Assembly (NCBI GenBank): GCA_035286285.1
Contig: JAYKJG010000357.1
Location: 1 to 13,415 of the forward strand
Reading direction: 5' to 3'
DNA: 13,415 bases
Source of the DNA: Prochlorothrix sp035286285
GTDB lineage: Bacteria > Cyanobacteriota > Cyanobacteriia > Prochlorotrichales > Prochlorotrichaceae
Part shown: positions 6,394 to 12,330 of the stretch, piece by piece
Layout of the letters: each line of letters opens with the position of its first letter
How positions within the stretch are numbered: position 1 is the stretch's first letter
The notes under the pieces: model-generated
What the model was told of the DNA's origin: nothing
Databases searched by the model: none
The model's input: only the letters and a program-made list of their open reading frames with translations
Program-made: the position numbers and the translations under genes

Positions 6394-7542
6394 ATGCGGA
6401 CAGACTATGATAGCCCCTGGAAACTGGCGATCGAAACCTATTTCCAAGACTTTATAACCTTTTTTCTGCCTGAGGCTGCAAATGCGATTAATTGGGCTGT
6501 GAGGCCGGAGTTTTTAGAGCAGGAGTTGCAGCAGATTATCCGAGATGCCAGTTTAGGGAAACACATCATCGACAAACTGGTTAAGGTACAACTCCGGGAG
6601 GGCGGCGATCGCTGGCTCCTGATCCATGTGGAAGTCCAAAGCCGCCATGATTCTCACTTTGCCCAGCGAATGTTCACCTACCACTACCGTCTCTACGACC
6701 TCTATCAGCAGGAAGTCGTAAGTCTGGCCATTTTGGGAGATGCCTCAGCCACTTGGCGACCCCACACCTTTGGTTACGAGAATTTTGGCTGCTGGCTCCA
6801 GTTTGGCTACCCCACCGTCAAACTCCGGGACTACGAAAACCACTGGGACAGCCTCACCCAGGACTTCAACCCGTTTGCTACAGTGGTCATGGCTCACCTC
6901 AAAACCTTGAGTACGGTTCGCGATCTAGAAGAGCGCTGTCACTGGAAAACAGAGATTATTAAAAGCCTGCTCGATCGCAACTACTCTCCCCAAGACATCA
7001 AAAACCTCTTTCGTTTCGTGGATTGGCTGATGGAACTTTCCCCCGCCCTTGAACAACGTTTCCAAGCCGAAATTGCCCGCTACCAGGCCCAGGAAAATAT
7101 TCCCTACCTGAGTCAGTGGGAGCGCGATCGCATTGCCCAAGGACTAGAGCAGGGCATCGATCAAGGCGTAGAACAGGGCTTAATGACTTCTCTCAAGTTA
7201 ATTCTTCGGAAGTTTGGGGAGGTGACACCAGAATTGGGTCAGCTTCTGGAATCCCTACACAGTCAAGCTTGGCTGGAGTTTTTGATTGAGCGGGGGGCGA
7301 TCGCCGCCACCCAGGAAGACTTGCTGCGGGACTGTGGAGCCTATGGGCAAAGCTTGAGCGATCCGGCGGAACTGTGGGCCGGGTTGCCGATCGTGGGCTA
7401 TTTGCGCGGGGGGCAAATCCTGGACTGGGCCGATCGGGTGGGGCCAGCAGCCGAAATTGCCGCACTCCAAGCCGTTTATGCTGCTGTGCTGTCCGATCGA
7501 CCCTGGCCTGAATGCCTAGGATCCCAGCCCCCAACCCCTTAG
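6394..7542 (+). CDS. Rpn family (YhgA-like/DUF4351-type) PD-(D/E)XK nuclease
   Basis: Rpn proteins are PD-(D/E)XK DNases, described in E. coli as promoting recA-independent recombination; many cyanobacterial copies are labelled 'putative transposase'. The opening DSPWKLAIETYFQDFITFF is typical of the cyanobacterial group. The catalytic pattern is Asp60 (HIIDKLVKVQL), then 19 residues later Glu80-Val-Gln82 (LLIHVEVQS). The conserved RMFTYHYRLYDLY follows (92-104). A helical region and the usual Gln/Gly repeats (GLEQGIDQGVEQGL, 250-263) come next. The last 72 residues (311-382) are not part of the family as I know it and end in a Pro-rich tail. No clear Shine-Dalgarno precedes the ATG at 6394. 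The nearby ATG at 6381 is in another frame. Confidence 0.85.
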   Translation: MRTDYDSPWKLAIETYFQDFITFFLPEAANAINWAVRPEFLEQELQQIIRDASLGKHIIDKLVKVQLREGGDRWLLIHVEVQSRHDSHFAQRMFTYHYRLYDLYQQEVVSLAILGDASATWRPHTFGYENFGCWLQFGYPTVKLRDYENHWDSLTQDFNPFATVVMAHLKTLSTVRDLEERCHWKTEIIKSLLDRNYSPQDIKNLFRFVDWLMELSPALEQRFQAEIARYQAQENIPYLSQWERDRIAQGLEQGIDQGVEQGLMTSLKLILRKFGEVTPELGQLLESLHSQAWLEFLIERGAIAATQEDLLRDCGAYGQSLSDPAELWAGLPIVGYLRGGQILDWADRVGPAAEIAALQAVYAAVLSDRPWPECLGSQPPTP

Positions 7543-7552
7543 CTCCAAAAGA

Positions 7553-7608
7553 GGGCAGGTTTAGTTCAGCCTGGGGTTTCATCCAAGATTGTCCCGCAAA
7601 CCTGCCCC
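7553..7608. repeat. Palindromic dispersed-type (REP/MITE-like) element
   Basis: GGGCAGGTTT (7553-7562) and AAACCTGCCC (7598-7607) are exact inverted copies, 35 bp apart. On the minus strand the end reads TTGTAGGGGCAGGTTTGC, close to a GTAGGGGCGGGTTT-type palindrome I remember from intergenic regions of many cyanobacteria. It sits between the convergent Rpn and dapF genes, where it may also act as a transcription barrier. No transposase is inside it, and no target duplication was identified. Confidence 0.6.
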
Positions 7609-7685
7609 TACAAGCATTTTGGGCCTTTCTGCTCATTCTGTGAGAGCGTCTCCAACCGGCTGAATGTTGGTTGCAAGCCTAGCCC

Positions 7686-8525
7686 CTAGCCGACCCAGGT
7701 TCCCGCAAAAACCCGCTGGGCTGGCCCCGTCATTAAAATATGGTTCGTTTGCGCTGACCATTCGATCGCCAAATTTCCCCCCGGTAGCTCCAGCGTCGCC
7801 GATCGATCGGCCCGTCCCGTCAACACCGCCGCCACCAACGACGCACAGGCCCCGGTTCCACAGGCCAAGGTAGCCCCAGCCCCCCGTTCCCAGACCCGCA
7901 TCTTCAAATAATCTCGCCGCACCACTTCAATAAATTCCGTATTGGTGCGCTGGGGAAAAACGGGGTGATGCTCAAACTGGGGTCCAAGTTCTGCCAGGGG
8001 AATCGCCGCCACATCCTCCACAAAAATAATGCAGTGGGGATTGCCCATACTGACACAGGTCACCGCCCACGACTGGCCCGCCACCTCCAAAGGCACTTCC
8101 TGGGCGGTTTGGTCCGGCTCTCCCAGCTTGGTGGGAACCTTGCTAGCCGCCAAAATTGGCTCCCCCATATCCACCGTTACCTGGCCATTTTCTTGGATTT
8201 GGGGCAAAATCAGACCGGCGAGGGTGTGGATACGGTAGTTTTTGGTGGAGACCCCTTCCAGATCGGCCAGAAACCGCGCAAGGCAGCGGATGCCGTTTCC
8301 GCACATTTCCGGTTCAGAGCCGTCGGAGTTGAAGATCCGCATGGTGTAGTCGCTATCCCCTTGACCGGGTAGGGCAAAGATCACCCCATCGGCTCCAATG
8401 CCAAAGTTGCGATCGCACCAGCGCACCGCCTCTTTGGGCGTAAGGCAAGGGGTTGAATCGTGGCGGTTATCCAGCAGAATAAAGTCGTTACCAAGGCCGT
8501 GATATTTTGTGAACGCAAGGGTCAT
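7686..8525 (-). CDS. dapF: Diaminopimelate epimerase
   Basis: Converts LL-diaminopimelate to the meso form, needed for lysine and for peptidoglycan cross-links (EC 5.1.1.7). The 279-residue length fits the family. The two catalytic cysteines are Cys75 in SEPEMCGNGIRC and Cys222 in ATLACGTGACAS, each within its signature. YHGLGNDFILLDN (8-20), CVSMGNPHCI (157-166) and NTEFIEV (195-201) are further conserved blocks. The start ATG at 8525 matches the usual N-terminus (a short lead before F-KYHGLGND) but has no obvious Shine-Dalgarno. It is divergent from hfq with a 121-bp gap, an arrangement I recall from other cyanobacteria. Confidence 0.97.
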   Translation of the reverse strand: MTLAFTKYHGLGNDFILLDNRHDSTPCLTPKEAVRWCDRNFGIGADGVIFALPGQGDSDYTMRIFNSDGSEPEMCGNGIRCLARFLADLEGVSTKNYRIHTLAGLILPQIQENGQVTVDMGEPILAASKVPTKLGEPDQTAQEVPLEVAGQSWAVTCVSMGNPHCIIFVEDVAAIPLAELGPQFEHHPVFPQRTNTEFIEVVRRDYLKMRVWERGAGATLACGTGACASLVAAVLTGRADRSATLELPGGNLAIEWSAQTNHILMTGPAQRVFAGTWVG

Positions 8526-8646
8526 AGGGAATTGATTTGCACATAACGTTAGGGTTAAGGTTTAATTCTCCCGTGCCTTGGGCCTTCCGTCTCGAAACAT
8601 GGGTCCCAAATCTGTTTCTGTCCTGCTCACCGAGAGTCTCACTACT

Positions 8647-8922
8647 ATGTCAGCCCCTCCCAAAAAAACTGAACCCATGGACACCAGCTTGCCCAGCACT
8701 CGGACCTTACAGGTCTATGTCCGGGACAAGCACCATGTTGAAGCCAAGTTGATCACCGGAGATCTGATGCAGGGCATCATGATGTGGTTGGATCCGGAAT
8801 GTTTTTGTGTGAAAGAAGACTCTGGGCAACGCACCTTGGTTTGGCGACGATCGATCGCCTATGTCAGATCCTTGGGTCTGTCGCCGGAGTCTCCCCAGCC
8901 CCAGGCAGATGCAGCAGAGTAA
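8647..8922 (+). CDS. hfq: Hfq, cyanobacterial type
   Basis: An Sm-fold protein. In Synechocystis the cyanobacterial Hfq lacks the canonical RNA-binding function and is needed for type IV pilus motility and transformation through binding the pilus ATPase PilB1. The Sm domain spans about residues 15-77 of 91. It begins LPSTRTLQVYVRDKHHVEAK, continues with ITGDLMQGIMMWLD and ends SIAYVRSLG. This fits the cyanobacterial pattern and lacks the enterobacterial KH motif in Sm2. The start is uncertain: ATG 8647 gives an MSAPPKKTEP lead, and ATG 8677 would begin MDTSLPST, nearer the short lead of known homologues. GAGAG lies about 10 bases before 8647. A Pro/Gln/Ala-rich tail of about 14 residues follows the domain. 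No terminator is visible before the M23 gene. Confidence 0.88.
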   Translation: MSAPPKKTEPMDTSLPSTRTLQVYVRDKHHVEAKLITGDLMQGIMMWLDPECFCVKEDSGQRTLVWRRSIAYVRSLGLSPESPQPQADAAE

Positions 8923-8992
8923 ACCGCGATTTTCTCAGGATCAGGAGGCAGCGGGGTACAGGGGGAGGGCGCTCAGGAATAGGGCCAAGGTG

Positions 8993-9031
8993 TCTTGCTA
9001 GGGTGTTTTGCTAGGGTATTTTGCTGAGATG
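8993..9031. repeat. 13-bp tandem repeat before the M23 peptidase gene
   Basis: TCTTGCTAGGGTG (8993-9005), TTTTGCTAGGGTA (9006-9018) and the degenerate TTTTGCTGAGATG (9019-9031) follow one another with a 13-bp period. The third copy contains the candidate ATG at 9029. The AGGG in the second copy lies about 12 bases before that ATG and could serve as a weak ribosome binding site. Confidence 0.85.
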
Positions 9032-9997
9032 TTATGGGAACTTGCTTTGCTTATGTCGCAACGTTTTGCTTTGCCGAATCAGGGTCAGGGGGGTCTCAAG
9101 CCTGCGGCTCTGGGCACTCACCTGGAAAGGGCTGGAACCCTGGTCCTGAAAACCGCCTTGGGGTTGACCTTGGGGCTGATGGGGAGCCTGACCGGGGGGG
9201 CCGGTTCTGCGGCGGCCTTGACCATCCAAATGACCCCGATCGATCCCGAACTGGGGGACACCCTTTCCGTAACCGTCACCGGCATTACCCCCGCAACTCC
9301 GCCCCCCGTTCGCCTCGGTTCCCAGCTTTATCCCTGCTTTGTCCAAGCTGCCGATCGCTGCCGCGCCCTCATCCCCACCACCCCCCTCGATCGCCCCGGA
9401 GCCAAAACCCTAGAAGTCCAAGCCGAGGGCCAAACGCGCCAACTCTCCTTCACCCTCGCCAACCGGAGCTTTCCCACCCAAAGCATTTGGTTGCCGCCTG
9501 GGAAAGACGACCTGGGAAGTGACTTAGAGTTTGACCGCGTGGATGCCTTCAAAGCCCTGGTAACTCCCCAAAAACTCTGGAATGGGGCCTTTATCCGGCC
9601 AACAGCGGGGGAAATCACCACGGTCTATGGGGTGCGGCGCTACTATAACGGCGAGTTTGCCGAAGACTACTACCATCGGGGCGTAGACTATGGAGCCGGG
9701 ACCGGTACCCCCGTGGTTGCCCCCGCTGCGGGCATTGTCTCCCTGGTGGGCTATGAGGCCAACGGCTTTGAACTCCACGGCAATACGGTGGGCATTGACC
9801 ACGGCCAAGGGGTGCTGAGCATTCTGATTCACCTCAACTCGATCCAGGTTTGGACTGGACAGCGGGTGAAGGCGGGGGATGTCATTGGGACCGTTGGCTC
9901 GACGGGTGCATCCACCGGGCCGCACCTGCATTGGGGTTTATATGTCCAGGGTCAGGCGGTTGATCCGGTTCCCTGGCGCTATAGCGCGTTTGAGTAG
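9029..9997 (+). CDS. M23 family metallopeptidase (LytM domain), exported
   Basis: Predicted zinc peptidase acting on peptidoglycan cross-links in the periplasm. With ATG 9029 it has 322 residues. A hydrophobic segment at about 37-54 (TLVLKTALGLTLGLMGSL) followed by GSAAA makes a signal peptide with a long N-terminal lead. A beta-rich domain follows (about 64-145), opening LTIQMTPIDPELGDTLSVTV. The C-terminal LytM domain (about 190-315) contains YHRGVDYGAGTGTPVVAPAAG with ligands His216 and Asp220, IHL with His268, and GPHLHWGLYV with His299/His301. All catalytic positions are present, so it should be active. Other starts in frame are TTG 9008 and ATG 9053; the latter gives a shorter lead. It lies 106 bp after hfq, possibly on the same transcript. 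Confidence 0.88.
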   Translation: MLWELALLMSQRFALPNQGQGGLKPAALGTHLERAGTLVLKTALGLTLGLMGSLTGGAGSAAALTIQMTPIDPELGDTLSVTVTGITPATPPPVRLGSQLYPCFVQAADRCRALIPTTPLDRPGAKTLEVQAEGQTRQLSFTLANRSFPTQSIWLPPGKDDLGSDLEFDRVDAFKALVTPQKLWNGAFIRPTAGEITTVYGVRRYYNGEFAEDYYHRGVDYGAGTGTPVVAPAAGIVSLVGYEANGFELHGNTVGIDHGQGVLSILIHLNSIQVWTGQRVKAGDVIGTVGSTGASTGPHLHWGLYVQGQAVDPVPWRYSAFE

Positions 9998-10028
9998 GAA
10001 GGACCATGCCCTTGTTTTAAGTTTTTGA

Positions 10029-10061
10029 ACCGAAAGGTTTTCCTACGTTAGGCTTTTCGGT
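10029..10061 (+). other. Hairpin in the M23-ComFB gap
   Basis: ACCGAAA (10029-10035) pairs with TTTCGGT (10055-10061), and inside it CCTA (10042-10045) pairs with TAGG around CGT. No T-run follows on the plus strand, so it is not a typical intrinsic terminator. It lies 31 bp after the M23 stop and 155 bp before the ComFB start, in a 219-bp gap with no gene. It may be a processing or stabilising structure, or part of the ComFB leader. Confidence 0.45.
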
Positions 10062-10216
10062 ATCCCAGAATGTGGCACCCTTGAGTAGGTCTACACGACA
10101 TCGGTGGTTAATCCTCTTCTTGCCTCCCTCGACGGTGAGGAGACGGTTGGCCCAGGGCGTGAGATCTGGCCCGATCGGGAGTGGTCTTTGGCATCAGATG
10201 ATGAGGAACCTTGTTC

Positions 10217-10756
10217 ATGAGTAGTATTGAAAATATTGTTGATCAGGCCCTGCGGGATGGTTATTTGACCCCTGCAATGGAGGCAGAGGTGGGTCGTATT
10301 TGTGATACGGCCTCAGAGTTATCCATTGAGGAATATATGGCCCTCGATCGCCTCATGGGTGCCCTGCTTACGGGGGAGATTGTGGCAGTTCCCCGCAAGC
10401 AGTTCATCAATGTGATGGAAGAGTTAGTCCTAACCGAGGCCATCTCCAAGGTGGCAGAAATTGAGGCCAGCAGTGAACGCACCCTCGACTTGGGCGACAT
10501 TGCCGCCTATGCCCTCAACCGGCTCCCCCCCCTCTATGCCACCACCGAGGAAGGGGCACGCTACCAGCGCGATCGGGCCAAAGAAGACTTACAGCATCTC
10601 ATTAGCCAACAGGTCTATGATGCAGTGTCTCGCTATATGGATCGACCGGAGTTCTATCCAGAGCGGCAGGTGCTGGGCAAGGTGGGCACGGAGGTTCTAA
10701 CCCAGGTCAGCAGCTTGCTCAAGGACTACGCCCAGGACTTTGAGCAGCAACAGTAG
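10217..10756 (+). CDS. ComFB/CdgR family cyclic-dinucleotide-binding protein
   Basis: Members of this family (Pfam 'late competence development protein ComFB') are cyclic-dinucleotide receptors in cyanobacteria: CdgR in Anabaena binds c-di-GMP and affects cell size, and the Synechocystis homologue binds cyclic dinucleotides and is linked to natural competence. Here 179 residues contain the family core: NVMEELVLTEAISKV (65-79) and NRLPPLYATTEEGARYQRDR (101-120), followed by a helical C-terminus rich in Gln and charged residues. The N-terminal 55 residues form a helical region (VDQALRDGYLTPAMEAEV). No membrane segment is present. ATG 10217 is preferred over TTG 10211 because GAGGA (10203-10207) is well placed. 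C8 (10525-10532) encodes part of RLPPLY. The gene stands alone and converges on the glutaminase. Confidence 0.85.
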   Translation: MSSIENIVDQALRDGYLTPAMEAEVGRICDTASELSIEEYMALDRLMGALLTGEIVAVPRKQFINVMEELVLTEAISKVAEIEASSERTLDLGDIAAYALNRLPPLYATTEEGARYQRDRAKEDLQHLISQQVYDAVSRYMDRPEFYPERQVLGKVGTEVLTQVSSLLKDYAQDFEQQQ

Positions 10757-10810
10757 CCAAGGCTGCGGGAGAGGGGGCTAGCCCTTGGGACTTTCCCCCT
10801 GGGGCAGGTC

Positions 10811-10874
10811 GGCTAACCGATGCGATCGGCAAGCCCCCCAGAGTTGCCCCGGTTTTGCTTGGCCCCAAGCGGGG
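10811..10874. other. Two hairpins between convergent genes
   Basis: The first pairs GGCT with AGCC and CCGAT with ATCGG around GCG (10811-10835). The second pairs GCTTGG (10857-10862) with CCAAGC (10865-10870), flanked by CCCC (10847-10850) and GGGG (10871-10874). Neither has a T-run on either strand. They fill the gap between ComFB (+) and glutaminase (-) and may reduce read-through from both sides. A 6-bp inverted repeat, ACCCTA/TAGGGT (10922-10938), overlaps the glutaminase stop codon. Confidence 0.45.
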
Positions 10875-10924
10875 AGCCACAGAGGCGCGACCCCGACCGG
10901 GATTCTGCCCCATGGAGATGGACC

Positions 10925-11839
10925 CTAGCAGTTAGGGTTTGGGCGGCAATTTTGGGCCAAAACTTCCAGAAAGGTCAACGCAGCCACGGAATTCCCCCGA
11001 TCGTCCAGGGCCGGACCATAGCAGGCGATCGCCCCCTCTCCCGGTACCACCGCCACTAATGCCCCGCTAATGCCCGACTTCATCGGCAAACCAATCCGCC
11101 GCGTCCACAGGGACGATGCTTCATAGAGGCCACAGGTGCGCAGCACTTGGTTGACGTGATCCTGGTGGCTGGGTTTGAGGGCGGGGTGGGGCAGGGCTAG
11201 GAGACAACCCAACTGGGCCAAGTCTTGGAGGGTGCCGCTGAGACAGCACAGGCGTTCATAGGCATCGATCGCCTTGGGGGGCTGCTGGAGGCTCCCCGCC
11301 GCACTGAGGACTTCCACCAGGGCCAAATTCGGTTCTCGGCCCACCTGATGCACAGACTCCAGTAGGGCTTGGTTGAGGCCATAGTGACTGTTGGCTTGCT
11401 GATTGAGCCACTGACAGAAGGCTTGGGCACGATCGGGGCCGGTTTCCCCCGGTAGCTTGTCCGCCAGCGTAATGGCCCCGCTATTGATCATGGGGTTGCG
11501 GGGTCGTCCGCCATCGGCTTGCAGTTGCGTTAAAGAATTAAAAGACAGCGCCGAAGACCGAGAATCTACCCATTGGCTCACCGCTGCGGTGCCTTGGGTT
11601 TCCAGCAAATACAGCAACATCAAGGGCTTCATCACGCTCATCAGGGCGATCGGCCCCTGGGTTTGGCCCTGGCTCCACTGCACCCCCGCCCCATTCATCA
11701 CCACTACCCCAAAGTCCTGGGGGTTCTGCTGACCGAGGTAGGGAATTCGATCGGCGACGCGGCCCAAGGCTGCTCGACTCTGCGCCCGCTGAAAGGCAAA
11801 GTCAAGGCATTGAAGGGAGAGCAGATGTAGCGTAATCAT
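10925..11839 (-). CDS. Glutaminase family protein, divergent (GlsA-like)
   Basis: Glutaminases of this fold hydrolyse glutamine to glutamate and ammonia (EC 3.5.1.2) with a beta-lactamase-like Ser-x-x-Lys pair. In this 304-residue protein the pair is Ser68 and Lys71 (ALMSVMKPLML). Asn119 lies in RNPMINSGAI, Tyr194 in AIDAYERLC, and Tyr239 in CGLYE. GLPMKSGISGALVAVVPG (250-267) and PALDDRGNSV (276-285) are the C-terminal signatures. By-eye comparison with the human kidney enzyme suggests three changes near the pocket: the conserved Glu before the RN motif is His164, RN reads PN (Asn171), and the Val of KSGV is Ile257. The fold assignment is firm; the substrate is less so. ATG 11839 has no clear Shine-Dalgarno. 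The gene diverges from the small cysteine-rich gene with a 181-bp gap. Confidence 0.85.
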   Translation of the reverse strand: MITLHLLSLQCLDFAFQRAQSRAALGRVADRIPYLGQQNPQDFGVVVMNGAGVQWSQGQTQGPIALMSVMKPLMLLYLLETQGTAAVSQWVDSRSSALSFNSLTQLQADGGRPRNPMINSGAITLADKLPGETGPDRAQAFCQWLNQQANSHYGLNQALLESVHQVGREPNLALVEVLSAAGSLQQPPKAIDAYERLCCLSGTLQDLAQLGCLLALPHPALKPSHQDHVNQVLRTCGLYEASSLWTRRIGLPMKSGISGALVAVVPGEGAIACYGPALDDRGNSVAALTFLEVLAQNCRPNPNC

Positions 11840-11979
11840 GAATTCAGGATGGGGGTTAGATCATTAAAAAAAGGGTAACCTGTCCCGGTCTCCCGGCAAC
11901 GCTGGGGTTGGGGAGCCTAGGGGCTAGGGGAATTCAAAACTTATGTGTTGTAAAAGACAACGACCCCAAGGACTTGACT

Positions 11980-11985
11980 TACAAT
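11980..11985 (+). promoter_or_regulatory. Possible -10 element of the 73-aa gene
   Basis: TACAAT matches the -10 consensus at five of six positions and lies 36 bp before the ATG at 12021. No good -35 is seen 17 bp upstream. A small inverted repeat GTTGT-AAAAG-ACAAC (11947-11961) lies about 20 bp upstream of it, and the self-complementary GGGGATCCCC (11986-11995) would be at the start of the transcript. Confidence 0.4.
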
Positions 11986-12020
11986 GGGGATCCCCCCTCT
12001 CCTGTTTAGGAGGATGTCCT

Positions 12021-12242
12021 ATGCTTGTCATCCTGACCGAAACCCAACTTCTCAATCCCCAACAAGTGTGCCAAGCTTGTTTATTGGCCAATGATCAAGG
12101 CCAACCCCGCTGGCACCACGGCACACTGGACTGCGGCCATGCCATTTGTCCCAGTTGCCCCACCAGCGCGGCCCGGAACGCTGAGGCTCTGCCGCCCCAG
12201 TACGAGTGCGCCATGGGGTTCCGGCTGGCCCATATTCCCTAA
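12021..12242 (+). CDS. Small cysteine-rich (zinc-ribbon-like) conserved hypothetical protein, 73 aa
   Basis: Function unknown. The start is well supported: a perfect AGGAGG (12008-12013) lies seven bases before the ATG at 12021, so the longer frame from 11943 is unlikely. The protein opens MLVILTETQLLNPQQVCQAC, a pattern I recall from short hypothetical proteins in other cyanobacteria. Six cysteines are present: a Cys17-x2-Cys20 pair, Cys38 with His40, a Cys43-x2-Cys46 pair, and Cys63. The two CxxC pairs 22 residues apart could hold one zinc ion. No membrane segment or signal peptide is seen. It is probably monocistronic, with a -10-like TACAAT 36 bp upstream. Small tandem duplications follow directly after the stop codon. 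Confidence 0.75.
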   Translation: MLVILTETQLLNPQQVCQACLLANDQGQPRWHHGTLDCGHAICPSCPTSAARNAEALPPQYECAMGFRLAHIP

Positions 12243-12244
12243 GG

Positions 12245-12310
12245 TGTTTCCCTAGGCTGTTTCCCTAGGTTATTTTTGACTGTTGTTGCCCGTTTGACTG
12301 TTGTTGCCCG
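12245..12310. repeat. Two adjacent tandem duplications (13 bp and 18 bp)
   Basis: TGTTTCCCTAGGC/T occurs twice with a 13-bp period (12245-12257, 12258-12270). Five bases later TTTGACTGTTGTTGCCCG occurs twice exactly with an 18-bp period (12275-12292, 12293-12310). They fill most of the 88-bp gap between the small cysteine-rich gene and the dehydrogenase gene; the second ends 20 bp before the dehydrogenase ATG. The units are unrelated to each other. Confidence 0.92.
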
Positions 12311-12330
12311 ATCGACCCTTTCACGCCCCT

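Noticed and set aside
7193..7636. 147-codon minus-strand frame at the end of the Rpn gene
   Set aside because: It mostly overlaps the Rpn coding region antisense and crosses the palindromic repeat; Arg/Pro/Ala-rich with no known motif.
11943..12020. Upstream extension of the small cysteine-rich gene
   Set aside because: The ATG at 12021 has a perfect AGGAGG at the right distance, while 11943 has none and the extension crosses the likely promoter.
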